Source: Ganoderma boninense (taxonomy: Eukaryota > Basidiomycota > Agaricomycetes > Polyporales > Polyporaceae). Taken from it: a stretch of DNA of 64,000 nucleotides. How positions within the stretch are numbered: the stretch's first letter is position 1; each line of letters opens with the position of its first letter. A program made the position numbers and the translations under genes. Shown in pieces: positions 22,703 through 35,355 of the stretch. Under the pieces are notes generated by a model that saw only the letters and a program-made list of their open reading frames with translations, was not told where the DNA came from and ran no database searches. Location: NCBI GenBank assembly GCA_002900995.3, contig CM035304.1:4666134-4730133 (forward strand), given 5' to 3'.

Positions 22703-25084
22703 GATGGCGGAGGATTACAGCACCGTGGTGCTCCCCGCTTCTGGTTGTCGAGAGAAAAGAAAAGAGGGAGAGGGAGGAGGGAGAGGACGAGCGTCGCCGT
22801 TGGCAGGGCAGTGGGAGAGCGTGGTGCTGGTGCAAGCCGTCTCCCTCTTTCGGGTACCGTCTCAGCGGAGATTCAACTTCAATCGGAGTCTATTGAGGAT
22901 AAATTTACACTCTCCGTCCCCAACCTCTAAATGGGTTTGGCTGAGACTCCGTTGTTCTCCGCTACAACTCAAGTATCCGCTTACCCCCCAATTCGCTGTA
23001 TCCAGGCTCCAGCCACCACCCAGTCTCGACATATATTCCACTGGTTCCACGCTCTTTTCCTTGTACTTATGCAGCTGCGGCCCCTGCTCGCCATGTCTTG
23101 ACGTGTATGGAACTCACGCCGGCATTGCCACCAACGCCGGGTGGGATCAGCCCGCGGCGCCGCCGAGCATCGAGGCCAGACTCAAGACTGCGAAGAAATT
23201 TCGGCTCGGCCTATCCTCACTGACATCGACCAGCTTGTATTCTTTGCCAATCTAGCTGTGTATCAGGTCAGGATATTCACCAGCGCATGGATCGCGACAG
23301 TATGTATTCAGCGCTGGGATCTATTTGTTGACACTGGCTGCAGGACGTTCGGTCTCCTTTCCCCGCGTAAGGAACGAGAAGGCTGGTGTTGTTATTGGCA
23401 GCCCTCGCTCAGCTGACGGAATGGCTTACTTTGCGTTCCTCCTTGGAGCACGCCATTCGGGATTGCCAGCGTGATGATCTTGGATGATCTTGTACTTATG
23501 ATCTTGACCTTTTTTCCGCAGTGAAGGCCTGGCCGTGGGGAAGGCGTTGTGTCGCGCTGGCGTCTAAAACAGATTCAGCTGCAAGCAACTGCCAGTGCCA
23601 GGCAGTGCCAGCCGTTTCCATCCGTGGCTGACAGTTGCAGTTACGTTGGAAGCAACGGTTAGTTTGAGTACTTGCCGTCTGCTTTCGCTCCGATAGAGCA
23701 GTAGTGGACGTTGCGCACAGGTACGTCGTGCGAGCATGTGTTACCCTGTGTTATTTTACTCATCCCATACGCGTAAGGATCTCCGGGAAGTAAAGCTGCG
23801 GCCGTGAGGAACGCAAGTCCATACAGTTCTTAAAGTGTGAAACATTCAGAATGTGTATGCCTCCTCTCCTTCTATAGACCACTCCTCTCGGCTAACTAGT
23901 CACCCATGTGCCTTCAGAGCGATACATTGTCAAGATTCATAGAGAAGTACTCATTTGAGCTCACCACGTGCGAACCAGAATGCTGGAAGGAAAATGATCA
24001 TCCCCTCTGCGCAGGTGATTGGAATTCAATAAATACTTCATGCAGCGGGGCCTTCAAGAATCTCTTACCAACAGGCAGTCGCGCCCTCCGAGCGCTCAGT
24101 AAGCAAGTCTGCTTGATGATGTCAGTATTGCTAGCTCATTTTGGACCACCTCGCCTTTGTGAAAGGTTTTCCTGTTCTTGATGGTATATTCTGGAATGTT
24201 GGGTCACATAATTTGACGATTGACCTTCAGTGGACTGCTAGGGGACCCAGACTGTTACGATTGTCGTCGTCTAATCAGTTCAACGTCTAGGAAACGGAAA
24301 CAATTCTCTCTCCTCCTCCCATGTTGCCAGCGTGAACATCAAGCAGTCGCAGTTGCGGCATATTCGTGTCACGAATAATTAAGGTAGGAGTCTACACTTG
24401 TTGTTGCAAAACTTACATACTACTTTAACTTCCCGGTGTCGGCGTCGAGGTCTAGCTGTGGTGTTTCCAGGATCATTCGGGTATAAATCATCTTGATTAA
24501 GCAGGAGATCTTCACAGTGGATACCAATATCTCAAGTACGAGAGGTCTTGTTTGTCTCGTTCTCCAGCTACAATTACATGTTAGTATGGAAGTAATCGAC
24601 CCGGATATGCGTCGAAGTATTGGCCGCCATTTTGGGCAACGTAGGCGCCCACGGAATTCGGGGCAAGAATGCCGCAGCCGAGCGCGGGAATTTGGCGGGC
24701 CATCGAGTGCGCTTCATCTCGACATGTCGACATGACCCAGAATTGCTCCCAGTTCAGATTCTCCCACCTGGCACGATCGCACGTTGGCCGCTGTATACAT
24801 GCTGTCTCTCTTCGGTCGAAATAGACCTCCCATCACATGCATGCAAGACGCTCGATCAAGGCTCGACGCATTTATTCGCGCCATTTTAGCGGGCCTCAGC
24901 ACGTTCGTCCTTATCATTGGACTTGCCCACTCTCCCCCACATGATGCCCTTCGCCATCCGCGTCAAAACGTTAATGGCCCATCGGTCTCGGGCTTCACGA
25001 CGTCTTCAATAGCATTCCGTAAATACGCACCTTCGTCCGCCTAGAGACCTTCCGCTTTTCCCCCACCTCGGGGCGCCGCTCACC
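22703..25084. other. Divergent intergenic region (chitin synthase / multicopper oxidase promoters)
   Basis: About 2.4 kb between two divergent starts, expected to carry both promoters. I see no supported gene. An open frame at 24799-25044 could encode a membrane helix (AILAGLSTFVLIIGLA) but lacks a family match. A TATAAAT lies at 24482-24488, nearly 600 bp before the oxidase start, so its target is unclear. A hairpin-forming repeat lies at 23585-23638. Confidence 0.45.
23585..23638. repeat. Imperfect inverted repeat with internal TGCCAG repeats
   Basis: Arms GCAACTGCCAG and CTGACAGTTGC pair at 10 of 11 positions around a loop. The left side repeats the AGTGCCAG unit twice. It could be a regulatory palindrome or a remnant repeat; the function is unknown. 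Confidence 0.4.
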
Positions 25085-27472
25085 ATGTCTCAGGCCTAAC
25101 TCAGATACACATCTGGGATCCGACGAAAAGCCTGGAGCCGTGAAGTTGACGGGCAGCACGGGGAGTCGCCAACCGCTCAAACTGATCATCGCCGCCGCAG
25201 CCTCCACTGTCGTTGTCCTAGGACTCGCCCTTGGGCTTGGGCTTCGGGCTCGGACTGAAGCACCACCACTCTTCATCTGCGACTTCTGGATCCTCCGATG
25301 GCACGGGTAGCTTGGAAATCGTCTCTACGCCAGATGCGAACGCGGCCTTCATGTCTGCATCATTGGTGAACGACGCGCCGACGACGCGCACGTACGACTT
25401 CGTTGTGGAGGAGCGGAGGGGGGCACCAGACGGGGTTGAGAAGCTCATGCTTGTGGTCAACGGGCAGTTCCCTGGTCCGACGATCGAAGCCAACACGGGC
25501 GACCGTATCGTGGTCAACGTTACGAACAAGTTGTCGAATTCAACGTGAGCTACTTATTGCCTTCACCTGTCTTCCGTACACATACATGTGGGTCTGGTCG
25601 CAGGACTGTTCACTGGCATGGTCTGTACCAACGTGGGACGAACTACTACGACGGCACGGAGTCGATCACCCAGTGCGGTATTCCGCCCGATGAATCCATG
25701 GTCTATAACTTTACAGTGAGTTCATGTCTTCTAGCTTCATGCCGCATAAGATATGACCATGTGCTTTAGCTTGATGGTTGGATGGGCAGCACCTGGTGGC
25801 ACGCTCGTGAGTATACATCCCGCATATATGCGTCCAAGCGTTCCATCCCAACGCCTTCCCCACAGACTCCATGACGCAATACACCGACGGCGTAGTTGGC
25901 GCGCTCGTTGTCCATGCCAAAAACGAGTCCGTGCCCTCCTACGATGGCGACATCGTCCTCCAGCTCTCCGACCTCTATCACACCTTCTCCCCTGTGCTCC
26001 TCAACCTCTATTTCACCCCGGGAGGCCTCGAAGGTGGGCCAGGCAACGAGCCAGTCCCTGATGGCGGGGTGATCAATGGCGTCGGTCAGTACGGTGATTC
26101 CGCCAATACTCCCCAGGCTGCGTTCTGGAACGCGACCCTCGAGTCGAACAAGACCTATCGGCTACGGCTGGTGAATACGGGCTCGTTCGTCGCGATGCAG
26201 TTCTCGGTCGACAATCACACATTGACTGTCATCGAGGCGGACGGGACGGCCGTCAAACCGTTCGAGGTATCGAGCTTATCAGTTGCTGTTGCGCAAAGGT
26301 ACAGCGTTTTGTTGAGGACGAACCAGAGCGCGGGTGCGTACTGGATTCGCGCGGGGCTCGACCAGTCCGCATTAACGGTGCGGAAGCATTCAGCTGCTGC
26401 TTGCCGCGAGTAAGACTAATAGGTAGCCTAGTATGACAACCCTGGTGCGCAAATGGAGATCCGTGGAGTGGTCCGTTACGGTGTCGCCAACAGTACAATG
26501 CCTGACTTCGGGCTTCTCGACAATCCTCCATCCTTACCAGCCGGTTCGCCACAGGAATTGGATACCAGCGCTCTCGTTCCTGTAGCAGGTGGCCCTGCAC
26601 CCGATGCAACCTTGTGAGTTCCTTGAGGATAGGCTTCGACATTAACATTAACTAATGACCTGAGCAGCCAAGGGTACCTCACAATATCCATGCAATATGC
26701 CAGTAGCACCGGGAACGGTAACCTCTCCAAGTTCCTCTCTTTCATAAATAGCACTGTACGTGTACTCTTCCTCCCGCCTGCATACACACTCACAAATTGC
26801 CTCGCGCTTACAGTCTTGGGAACCGCTGCAAGGCACCTCCAGTCTTTTCTCGCACCTCGGCAACAACACTTCAGATGGTTCCGCCACCTTCGCAGACTCG
26901 CAGCTTATCACCACCGTCAACGAACAGCACATCGTGCAGATGGTGATCGACAACCTCGACGACGGCGACCACCCGTTCCACCTCCACGGGCAGAAGTTCT
27001 GGATCTTCGCCCAGGGTGACGGCCGCTTCGAGGGACCATCGACGATCCCGAATAATACCACCCCCATGATGTGAGTCTCGCGTTCTTCCAGTCAGCTAGA
27101 TCCTACAGCAAACACTGACCGACCAAACTCTATCTGGCCAGCCGCGACACGCTGGTCATTCCTGCATACACGTACGCTGTGCTCCGCTTCAGCGCCGACA
27201 ACCCGGGCTTCTGGGCGTTCCACTGTCACATCCAGTGGCACATGGTGAGTACTGCTTTTCTCAGCACCGCGATGGCTTGCCTGTGTCTCGTCCGACCTGG
27301 CGGCTGTAGGATAGGAGGTGGATGTGTCGTTGAGCGATGCTGACTTCCTTCTGTGACGTCATAGGCCGCAGGGCTGCTCTTCCAGCTCAACGTGCTCCCG
27401 TCGGAAAGCGCCAAGTTCGACATCCCGCAGTACATGCTCGAGCAGTGCAAGTGGTCAGCATCGGCATCTTGA
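25085..27472 (+). CDS. Membrane-anchored laccase-like multicopper oxidase
   Basis: Oxidises substrates and reduces oxygen to water at type 1, 2 and 3 copper sites, likely at the cell surface. From the ATG at 25085 a cytosolic stretch ([13 protein letters not shown]) precedes a hydrophobic anchor ([21 protein letters not shown]), then a Ser/His linker and the cupredoxin domains. Copper ligands: [30 protein letters not shown] and [19 protein letters not shown] (Cys of the type 1 site). [18 protein letters not shown] and [11 protein letters not shown] are standard Cu-oxidase blocks. The frame ends WSASAS after QYMLEQCK; a further small exon cannot be excluded. Two single-base insertions, at about 25097 (T) and 25245 (C), break the anchor region. 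Distinct from secreted laccases, which have a cleavable signal; ferroxidase-like use is possible but not shown. Confidence 0.87.
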
Positions 27473-28070
27473 ACTCTTGTCTGGGGAGCATGCAGGCTGC
27501 TCGTTTTGACGTGAAACATGTCGGGCTGTCGGTGTATGAAGCTGTAAGGCTCTCGTGCTCTCGAGGCTGTGGGTCCATTGTGGCTCCGGTCCAACAATCA
27601 AGAGTCCTTGGCCATCGTAAGCTGTGCCATCTTCAACTGCGTGTTGTTGTCTCCATTTGCAGATGGGTCAGAGAGTTATTGGTTGTTTGGAGCGTCGTCG
27701 CACGGCGCAAGCACTGCGCACTCCGATGCCTCGTTGAACTATTCGGTGTTCTGTCCTCAGATTCTAAGGTGAGTGGAAAACCAGCGAGTCTCAACTAAAG
27801 CGCTAACCAGGACTCCATACATGTATCATAGGTCGTCGACGCTGGCGCCACCGCCAGCCACATCCTGCCTGCGGAAACCTGTTCATGACGTTGTTCTATG
27901 AGGAGGAGACATCCTCAGCAGAGTTACTTCGCGCTCACACGCGGGCATATCTGAAAGACAATAAAGAGAGGGGTAAGCGAGTGCGCAGAGATCCATAGTT
28001 CCCTCCGTGCCTCCTAGACGCTTCATACTCCCGACCGCGCCGGATCCACTGCTAGCATAGACACGCTATA
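27473..28070. other. Intergenic between oxidase and DUF6593-like gene
   Basis: 3' flank of the oxidase and promoter of the next gene. No exon or repeat supported. Confidence 0.45.
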
Positions 28071-28785
28071 ATGAATATCAGCTGGTCTTCTAGCGACCAT
28101 CTCAATGCCGACGTCGTCGACGACGCTTCAGGTCAGGTCCTCTTCCACATCAATACGCCATACAGGATCTTCAAGAAGCAGATCACGACCATGACCGATC
28201 CTTCGGGCCAGGTCGTCGCCGAATACGAGCCTCGGCTGGGTCATGACCGGGTGACATACAAGGGAGAGACCCATCGGGTCTCGGATTGGTTGCCGAGGAA
28301 GGGGTTCTTCTCTACGTATGTCGCAAAGTCTCCAGTGGAGGTGTTGGGCGAAACCAAGCTGACTCTGGTATGCAATGCTTGTACAGCGCTCGAAGGCTCC
28401 ATGCACCAAACGGGAAGGTATACGTGTGGAAGGAGAAATCTGGCGTGAAGTTCAAGGTGCGTGATGCTGCTCTCTCCATGGCCAGTTTCCTAGTACTAGT
28501 GCTCCTCCGAGACTGAGTACTGAATACTGACGGACGAGGGCTCCGCTGCAGCTTGTCGACGAGAACTCGGACGCGGTTGTCGCAACAACGCACGCGCCGA
28601 ACCTGGGCATCCGTACCCCTCGACACAACATCGTCATCGACGTGGAACCCGAGATTGTGGGCTTCCTCGACCTCATCGTGATCTCGTTTGTCATATGCGA
28701 GAGCGAGAGAGTTGCAAGGCTGCGGTCGAACCAGAGTGCGGCATCGATAAGTAGCGCCAGTGCCGTCGCGGCTGCCGCCGCGTAG
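28071..28785 (+). CDS. DUF6593-like protein, copy 1
   Basis: Small basidiomycete protein of about 190 residues and unknown function. The ATG at 28071 starts MNISWSSSDHLNADVVDD. Three exons join in frame: exon 1 has GQVLFHINTPYRIFKKQITTM, GQVVAEYEPR and THRVSDWLP; exon 2 has LHAPNGKVYVWKEKSGVKFK; exon 3 starts LVDENSDAVVATTHAP, holds a hydrophobic stretch GFLDLIVISFVICESER and ends in an Ala/Ser-rich tail. The layout (response to a change in a small molecule or lipid-scramblase-like beta sheet: V.YxW.. core then a hydrophobic C-terminal segment) fits the DUF6593 family as I know it. It is clearly paralogous to the gene at 35356-36033. Confidence 0.75.
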
Positions 28786-29877
28786 ACGGCGTTGAGGCGA
28801 GTGCATGCAGAGTCGGCGTATTTATATTTCGCCAAGTGGTTAGATCTTCTTCATGTCTTAGCTATAGCAGGACTGGGGACGTAGTGATGTTAGTAGCGTT
28901 CGAAGGGCGGTGTGTTGGGGCCAGGGCGTAGTTTACGATGTTTACTGTAATGTCTTTGCTCAGATGGACTTCCCGTGTCGTTATTCAGAACGTAGTGATG
29001 CGTCGTCCTCGTAACCTTCCTTCACTTCCGGCCCACACCGCAAGGCAGCGGGAACAGGGTAATGACGTCATGGCGTTCAATAGCAGAATACGAGTGGGTG
29101 AGTAAATACTGGCCTTGCTCCTGGCAATTGTCCTCTATCAGTGAAATCCAGACGCCCCTCCTTACTCTTCGCACAGTTCATGCACGCACCGCTTGAGTCC
29201 ACAACCTCTCGACATCTATCCTCCTGCTTGTTCTCCGGATCCGCCGGCAAGTCGTGTCAGGTCTTGTTGGTGGTGCACGATCTCTGTAAGCGAAAATATA
29301 CGTGAGTCTGAGGCGGTTTTCGGGGGTTCACCAGCTCTGACATATCGCGGGCTAGATGTCTGTGTTGCCAACCACCGCAGCCATCTCTCTCGCCAGTGAA
29401 GGGGGTGAAGCTGTCGGTTAACAGCCTGGCATGAACTTAAACTTAGCTTGAGGACACCTCGGCGGGCGTCTGCCTGACCGGATGTGGACACGGTGAGTCA
29501 TTGTGCTGCAAAATGTACGCCGGGAGTAAGCTGCGTGGAACACCGGCTGGGACGTGGATAGTGTGTAGCTCAACGTTGTGGACGGCCGCCTCGGGGCTGC
29601 GGACGTCGAGGACTGCGCGGGGTCGGGCCGGGCGTGGGAAAGCGGTGCCGTGTGCCTGAAACGACAATAAGACGCATAGACGCTGGCTATTGTGTGGCAC
29701 GTGGGAAACGGCGCGACAATGTGTGGGCGCCTAGTGTGTCTATTGTCTCGATGCGCATCGTGAAGCAGCAAAGGCGATTGTCCCGACAGACAAAACAATC
29801 GACAAAAACCATGGCCGCCCCCAGTGGTTCCCTCCCCTCCCCAGTCCTTCCTTTCCTTCGTTCTTCTTGCATCCAAG
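28786..29877. other. Intergenic before the ABC transporter
   Basis: Promoter region of the ABC transporter and 3' flank of the DUF6593-like gene. Open frames here, including a long one on the minus strand across 29418-29957, are low-complexity shadows. Confidence 0.45.
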
Positions 29878-32800
29878 ATGCGCCGTCCGACGTCCCTCGT
29901 CGTCGACACAGACATGACTTCCACGACTAGCACGACCTCCCCTGCCGCATCTTCCACTCACCTCTCCAAGGAGCCCACTCCTCGCAAGGTCGAGTCGTCT
30001 TCCACTGCTCCGGCATGCCCACCTCCGCAAGCATCCATCCCTCTCCTCTTTTCCCTCCTCACCCGCCGCGACTTCTTCGCCCTCATCCTCCCGGCCATCT
30101 TCACCTCCGTCGTCGCTGGTGGCGTCGCGCCATTCATGACCTATGTCATTGGCCGCTCCTTCGACTCCTTCGCCGCGTTTCCCACTACCCCCAACCCGTC
30201 TCAAGATGCTAAGCGTAAATTGCTCAATGGTGTCGGCCTTGCCGCCCTCGAACTCGTCGGTCTGGCAGTAGGCGCTCTTGCACTCAGCAGCGTTACCTCT
30301 TGCCTCTGGATCTGGACCGGCGAGCGCAATCTCGTCGCTGTCCGGAAGCGCATATACGCTGCGGTTACACAGAAGGATATGGTCTGGTTTGACACCAAGA
30401 TGGGCTCTGACGAGTCCATCCAGTCCGTCGAAGGCGATGGTCCTATTGGCGCTGGTGGTCTTATGGCGAACTTCGCTCGGTACGTCTTCCTCTCTCAATT
30501 CCATGTATGTTTCAACTCATTATATGCTAGGGAAACCGACGAAGTCCGCATGGCCTCCTCACTGGCCATGGGCATGGTCGTTCAATACGCGACCACGTTC
30601 CTCACTAGCTTGGTGCTCGCCTTTGTGTGGTCATGGTCCCTCACTCTCGTCATCTTGTCGGCGGTGCCTCTCCTCATGATCATCCAAACGCTCTCCCAAG
30701 GCTTTGCCGGCCCTCGTCTCGCTGCTGAACGCATTCACATTGCCTCCGCCGCGACCCTTGTTGACCGCGCCGTCACGGCCATCGCTACTGTCAAGGCGTT
30801 CAATGCCCAGAAGCATGAGGAGGAACATCTCAGCACCGTGCTCCACAAGATGCGCGCGGCTGCAGACAAGTGCCACGCCGTCTGGAGTCTGAGCACCGCC
30901 GCTTCACAGTTTGTCATGATGGCCATGTTCGTCCAGGCATTTCTGGTTCGGCTCAAAGCTCGTCCGTGATGGCACAATCTCCCCTGGCACTGTCATGTCC
31001 GTCTTTTGGGCGTGCCTGATTGCGACGACCAACCTCCAGATGTGCATCCCGCAGCTCATTGTCCTTACCAAGGGCAAGTTTGCGATGGCATCCCTCCTCA
31101 CGCTCGCTCAGTCGCAGTCTACGTCGTGCCCGTACGGAGTACCGCTCACCCCGAACAAGGACCCGCCGAACCTCGGCGACCTTCAGGAAGATTCGCCCGG
31201 CCAAGTGCCACGGACACTTCGAGTTCACCGACGTGTCTTTCGCCTATCCCTCGCGTCCGACGATGCCCGTCCTTCAGGATATCTCCATCTTCCTGCCTCC
31301 TCAAGAGACGTCATTTCATTGTTGGCGGCTCTGGATCTGGCAAGTCGACGCTCGCCCAGCTGCTTTTGCGCATGTACACGCCGAGCACGGGTTCGATCTT
31401 CTTGGATGACCAAGACTTGGCTTCCTCGACGAGGACTTCACGCGGGAGCACGTCGCGGCGGTGTCGCAGAACTGCATTCTCTTCGACATGAGCGTCCACG
31501 ACAACGTTGCGATCGGTCTGGCGGGCCCCGGCAGCACGCGCAAACCTCAAGACGTCACCCGCGAAGAGGTGATCAGGGTCTGCCGTGCGGCTCTGATGCA
31601 CGAGTTCGTGCGCGACCTTCCCGACGGCTACGACACCCAGCTTGGCACCAACGGAGCAAACCTCTCCGGTGGTCAGAAACAGCGACTGGCTATCGCTCGC
31701 GCGTTGCTGCGCAACCCCACTGTCCTTATTCTCGGTAAGCACTTTCCCGCTGGCATGCACCTGACGTAGGCTCACATTCTGCCACAGATGAGGCGACGTC
31801 CGCGCTGGACGCGACCTCCCGCATTCTGGTCTTCGAGGCCCTCAAGCGCTGGCGCCAGAATATGACCACAATTGTCATCACGCACGATCTCTCCCAGATC
31901 AGCCACGATGACTTCGTACACGTCCTCAAGGATGGCCAGCTTGTCGAGCAAGGTTTCCGGCAAGAGCTTGAGTCGTTCGACAGCGAGTTCAGCCACATGT
32001 CCAACACCCAGGAGGCGGAAGGCGGCTTCAAGGAGAAGGACGTCCAGGCACTCGATCCCGAGGAGGTCCCCATTGAGGCGATCCTGGAGAAGCAGGACGA
32101 GGAGCTTCGCGAGGAACTCGAGGCAGTTGAGATGAGCACCCGTGCGCTCAAACACCACAGCATCGCGCCCTCAACTTTCCGCCCCCTCACCATGGGCAAC
32201 TGGATGTTCGACGCCGTCGCGGAGCTTACACGCGCTCCACAAGCCCCTGCTCCACGGGCAAGCCGATACATTGCTCCGCAGGCGGCCGCTGTTCTGTCTG
32301 AGGACGCACCCGAGAAGACGTTCCGTCGGCGCACCCTCCACATCGACATCCCCGATCTGCCCATCCCTGCGCCGCTCGCGACTGCCGCGAGCAGCAACCG
32401 CCTCAGTCTCCAGTTCACCCCCACCTCCCCGACGCTGTGCAGCCACCCTTCTCCCAAGTGGTACACTGCCTCGATGGTCGAAGACGACGAGGACTTCGAC
32501 TTGGAGAAGAACGCCATGCAGCGCAGTGGCTCGATGGCGGGCGAAAAGCGCCACTACAGCAGTCACCGCCGCCGGCACGCGCGCGACGTCCGCCTCGACA
32601 GCGTGATCATCGAGAAAGCAGAAGAGTCGGAGCCTACCGCTGAGGCAGCCCCTGCGCCTCAGGAGGCCGAGGTCTCTTTCTTCCGTCTCGTGCGCGACAT
32701 CTACCCCACCATCCCCAACAAGCCGCTCGTCCTCCTCGGCATGTTCATCTGCGTCGCGAGCGGGACCATCACGCCGCTGTTCTCGTACCTCCTCTCCCGC

Positions 32801-34545
32801 CTCTTCTTCGAGGTCTCCAACGGCGCGCGCAACGTCTCGATCATCAACACCTACGGGGGCATCGTCCTCGCCATCGCCGCCGCGGACGGCATCCTCATCG
32901 GCCTCAAGATCGCCGTCATGGAGGGCCTCGCGATCAAGTGGGTCACGCGTGTCCGCGAGGTGTGCTACGGCCGCGTGCTCGCGCAGGACAAGAAGTGGTT
33001 CGACAAGCCCGCCAACGCCGCGCCGCGCCTCGTGCAGGTCCTCATCAAGGATGGCGACGACGCGCGCTCGCTCATCGCGAGCGTGCTCTCGCAGACGCTC
33101 GTCGTCACCGCCATGCTCGGCGTCGGCCTCATCTGGGCCCTCGCGCGCGGGTGGCAGCTCACGCTCGTCGGGTTCGCGATCGCGCCGGTGTTCGCGGGCG
33201 TCATGGCGCTCCAGGCGCGGTTCGTGTCGGGATGCGAGGTGCGCAACAAGCGCGCCCGCGAGGAAGTCGCGAAGCAGTACTACGACGTACGTCACTGCTA
33301 TTGTCCTTGGTCCTCTATTGTTGCACAAACTAACCTAATCGGCGATTCATGCAGGCCATCTCGAACGTCCGCGCGATTCGCGCGATGGGCTTCGAGAACA
33401 CGTTCCGCGAGAAGTTCGACTCGGCCGTCGAGTCTGCGCTCAGCACCGGGGTGCGGGGCGCGTTCATCGAGGGCTGCTCGTATGGCGTCGCGAGTGCGCT
33501 CATCTACCTCGCCGAGGCGCTTCTGTTCTACGTCGGCGCGGTCCTCATTGCCAACGGCACGTACTCGTACCTGCAGATGATCCAGACTCTCCAGCTGGTC
33601 GTCTTCTCGGTCTCAATCGGTTCCCAGCTCATGGCTTTCAGTGCGTCTTCTTTATTGTTCTGTTCCCTGAGCTACCTTGCTAATTTGAACGACAATAACA
33701 GCCCACCGCATCGCGAAATCCACCCGCGCCACGCGCGACTTCAACCAGCTTCTCAAGCTCTCGACCGCTACCGACGAGTCCCAAGGCATCCTCACCCCCG
33801 ATCTTTCTGGCCCCGTCTCCTTCACCAACGTCTCCTTCTCGTACCCCGAGCGCCCCGAAGTCCCTGTACTCAAAAACCTGTTCGTCGAGATCAAGGAGAA
33901 CGAGTGTGTTGCGATCGTCGGCTCCTCTGGTTGCGGCAAGTCGACAATAGCCGCGCTCCTCCAACGCCTCTACGAGCCCGACACCGGCTGTGTCGCCATC
34001 GGCCCTCATATCCTCCGCTCCACGGACGTGCACCACCTGCGCGACCACGTCTCGGTGTCAGCCAGCAGCCAAACCTGTTCGACGCCTCTATCGCAGAGAA
34101 CATCGCGTACGGCAACAAGTCGCTGACGGCAGAGGACATTCAGCGCGCGGCCAAGGCGGCGAACGTGCACGACTTCGTCGAATCGCTCCCCAAGGGCTAC
34201 GACACGCTCGTCGGCGAGAACGCGGCACTCATCTCGGGCGGGCAGGCGCAGCGGCTGCAGATCGCGCGCGCGCTGGCGCGCCCCGCACGCATCCTCATCC
34301 TCGACGAGTGCACGTCCGCGCTGGACTCGGCGAACCAGGCGGCGGTGATGGAGACGCTGAGGCACGCGAAGGTGGGCCGCACCACGCTGGTCGTGACGCA
34401 CAAGCTCGCGATGATGCGCATGTGCGACCGGATACTGGTCGTGCACAACGGCGTCGTCGCGGAGCAGGGCTCATACGAGGAGCTCATGGACCGCCGCGGC
34501 GTGTTTGCGCAGCTTGCGAATGGCGGCGAGTGGATGAGCGATTGA
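29878..34545 (+). CDS. Ste6-like full ABC exporter (TMD-NBD-TMD-NBD), five frameshifts
   Basis: ATP-driven exporter of the ABCB class. The closest known role is export of farnesylated mating pheromone (yeast Ste6). The ATG at 29878 begins MRRPTSLVVDTDM. TMD1 runs from DFFALILPAIFTSVVAGGVAP. NBD1 has VSFAYPSRPTMPVL, Walker A GGSGSGKST, signature LSGGQKQRLAIARAL and DEATSALD. A long charged linker follows, then TMD2 (KPLVLLGMFICVASGTITPLFSYLLS). NBD2 has Walker A GSSGCGKST, signature ISGGQAQRLQIARAL, DECTSALDS and ends NGGEWMSD. The frame shifts at about 30940-30942 (+T), 31184-31187 (+A), 31314-31316 (+T), 31419-31423 (-1) and 34055-34058 (-1). Restoring frame gives continuous family-like sequence on both sides of each, so sequence errors are more likely than decay, though a pseudogene cannot be excluded. 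Substrate assignment is by homology only. Confidence 0.85.
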
Positions 34546-35355
34546 TCTCGCTCGCCGTCCGTCTCCGTTCATCTCTCTCTCTCTTTCTCTGTGACTCCGG
34601 TTCCTGCTTCCGATTTTTTCTCATTTACTGTTTCTCTTCCTCTTCTCTCGCCTTGGATATTGTAGCATTGGATACCTCTCCCTCTACCGCCAGCATACCA
34701 CGTACTCCCCCTTCCCCTTCCCCAGACTTGCATTCACATCTCCATATACGCAAACAGATAGCGAAAGTATAACTGTAACAGACAGCACTACGTACTACTA
34801 CCCTTCGACCTTCGACTACTGAGACGCCTGCATTTACGACCCCGCCGGATTCTTTCCGCTCCTCACTGTAACATTATTGCACACGCTCCGCACCAGCACT
34901 GTATCGCTCCTGCACGTTTCATAGATAATGGGTTGCAATGAATTGACGATTGTAAAACAAAAACAAAGCCTCTTTGTCTGCGATGGCGGTACACTGACTT
35001 TTACGTACTTCTATCCGCGCGCCTTGAACGATACCTTTCGGTTGGCTGTGAAGTAAGTACCCTGGGCGCGCAGGGAACTAGGCTGTAAGTGCACCCACCT
35101 TAACTGCAGATAAATTTATCGCCTCGAAATGCATGAGGAGTATGGTGTCCTTGCGGGGGTCCAAATCTACTTGTACATGAGAAGGCCCAGGATCTTGTCC
35201 ATGGGGGAATCAGCGAATCGGAACCAGCATCTCGTGAAGCGAAAACTAGACAGAACGAGTAAGTGTCACAACATTGAAACCGATCTCGCAGACTCCAATG
35301 ACCAGCTAACACACATACAACATACAAATTTCATCAACTGGCCGGAACACTGGTG
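34546..35355. other. Intergenic between convergent genes
   Basis: 3' flanks of the ABC transporter (plus) and the second DUF6593-like gene (minus). Pyrimidine-rich right after the stop; nothing else recognisable. Confidence 0.5.

Noticed and set aside
22578..23255. 225-codon plus-strand frame over the chitin synthase start
   Set aside because: It overlaps the well-supported first exon of the chitin synthase on the other strand and has low-complexity Ser/Arg sequence.
24799..25044. Short plus-strand frame with a hydrophobic helix upstream of the oxidase
   Set aside because: Considered as a signal-anchor exon for the oxidase, but the ATG at 25085 with its own anchor fits better and no in-frame splice was found.
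32171..33328. 385-codon minus-strand frame inside the ABC transporter
   Set aside because: Antisense shadow of a GC-rich coding exon, made mostly of Arg/Glu/Asp/Leu.
30940..34058. Calling the ABC transporter a pseudogene
   Set aside because: Frame breaks are single bases with family-like sequence on each side and similar breaks occur in housekeeping genes, so an assembly cause is preferred until reads are checked.
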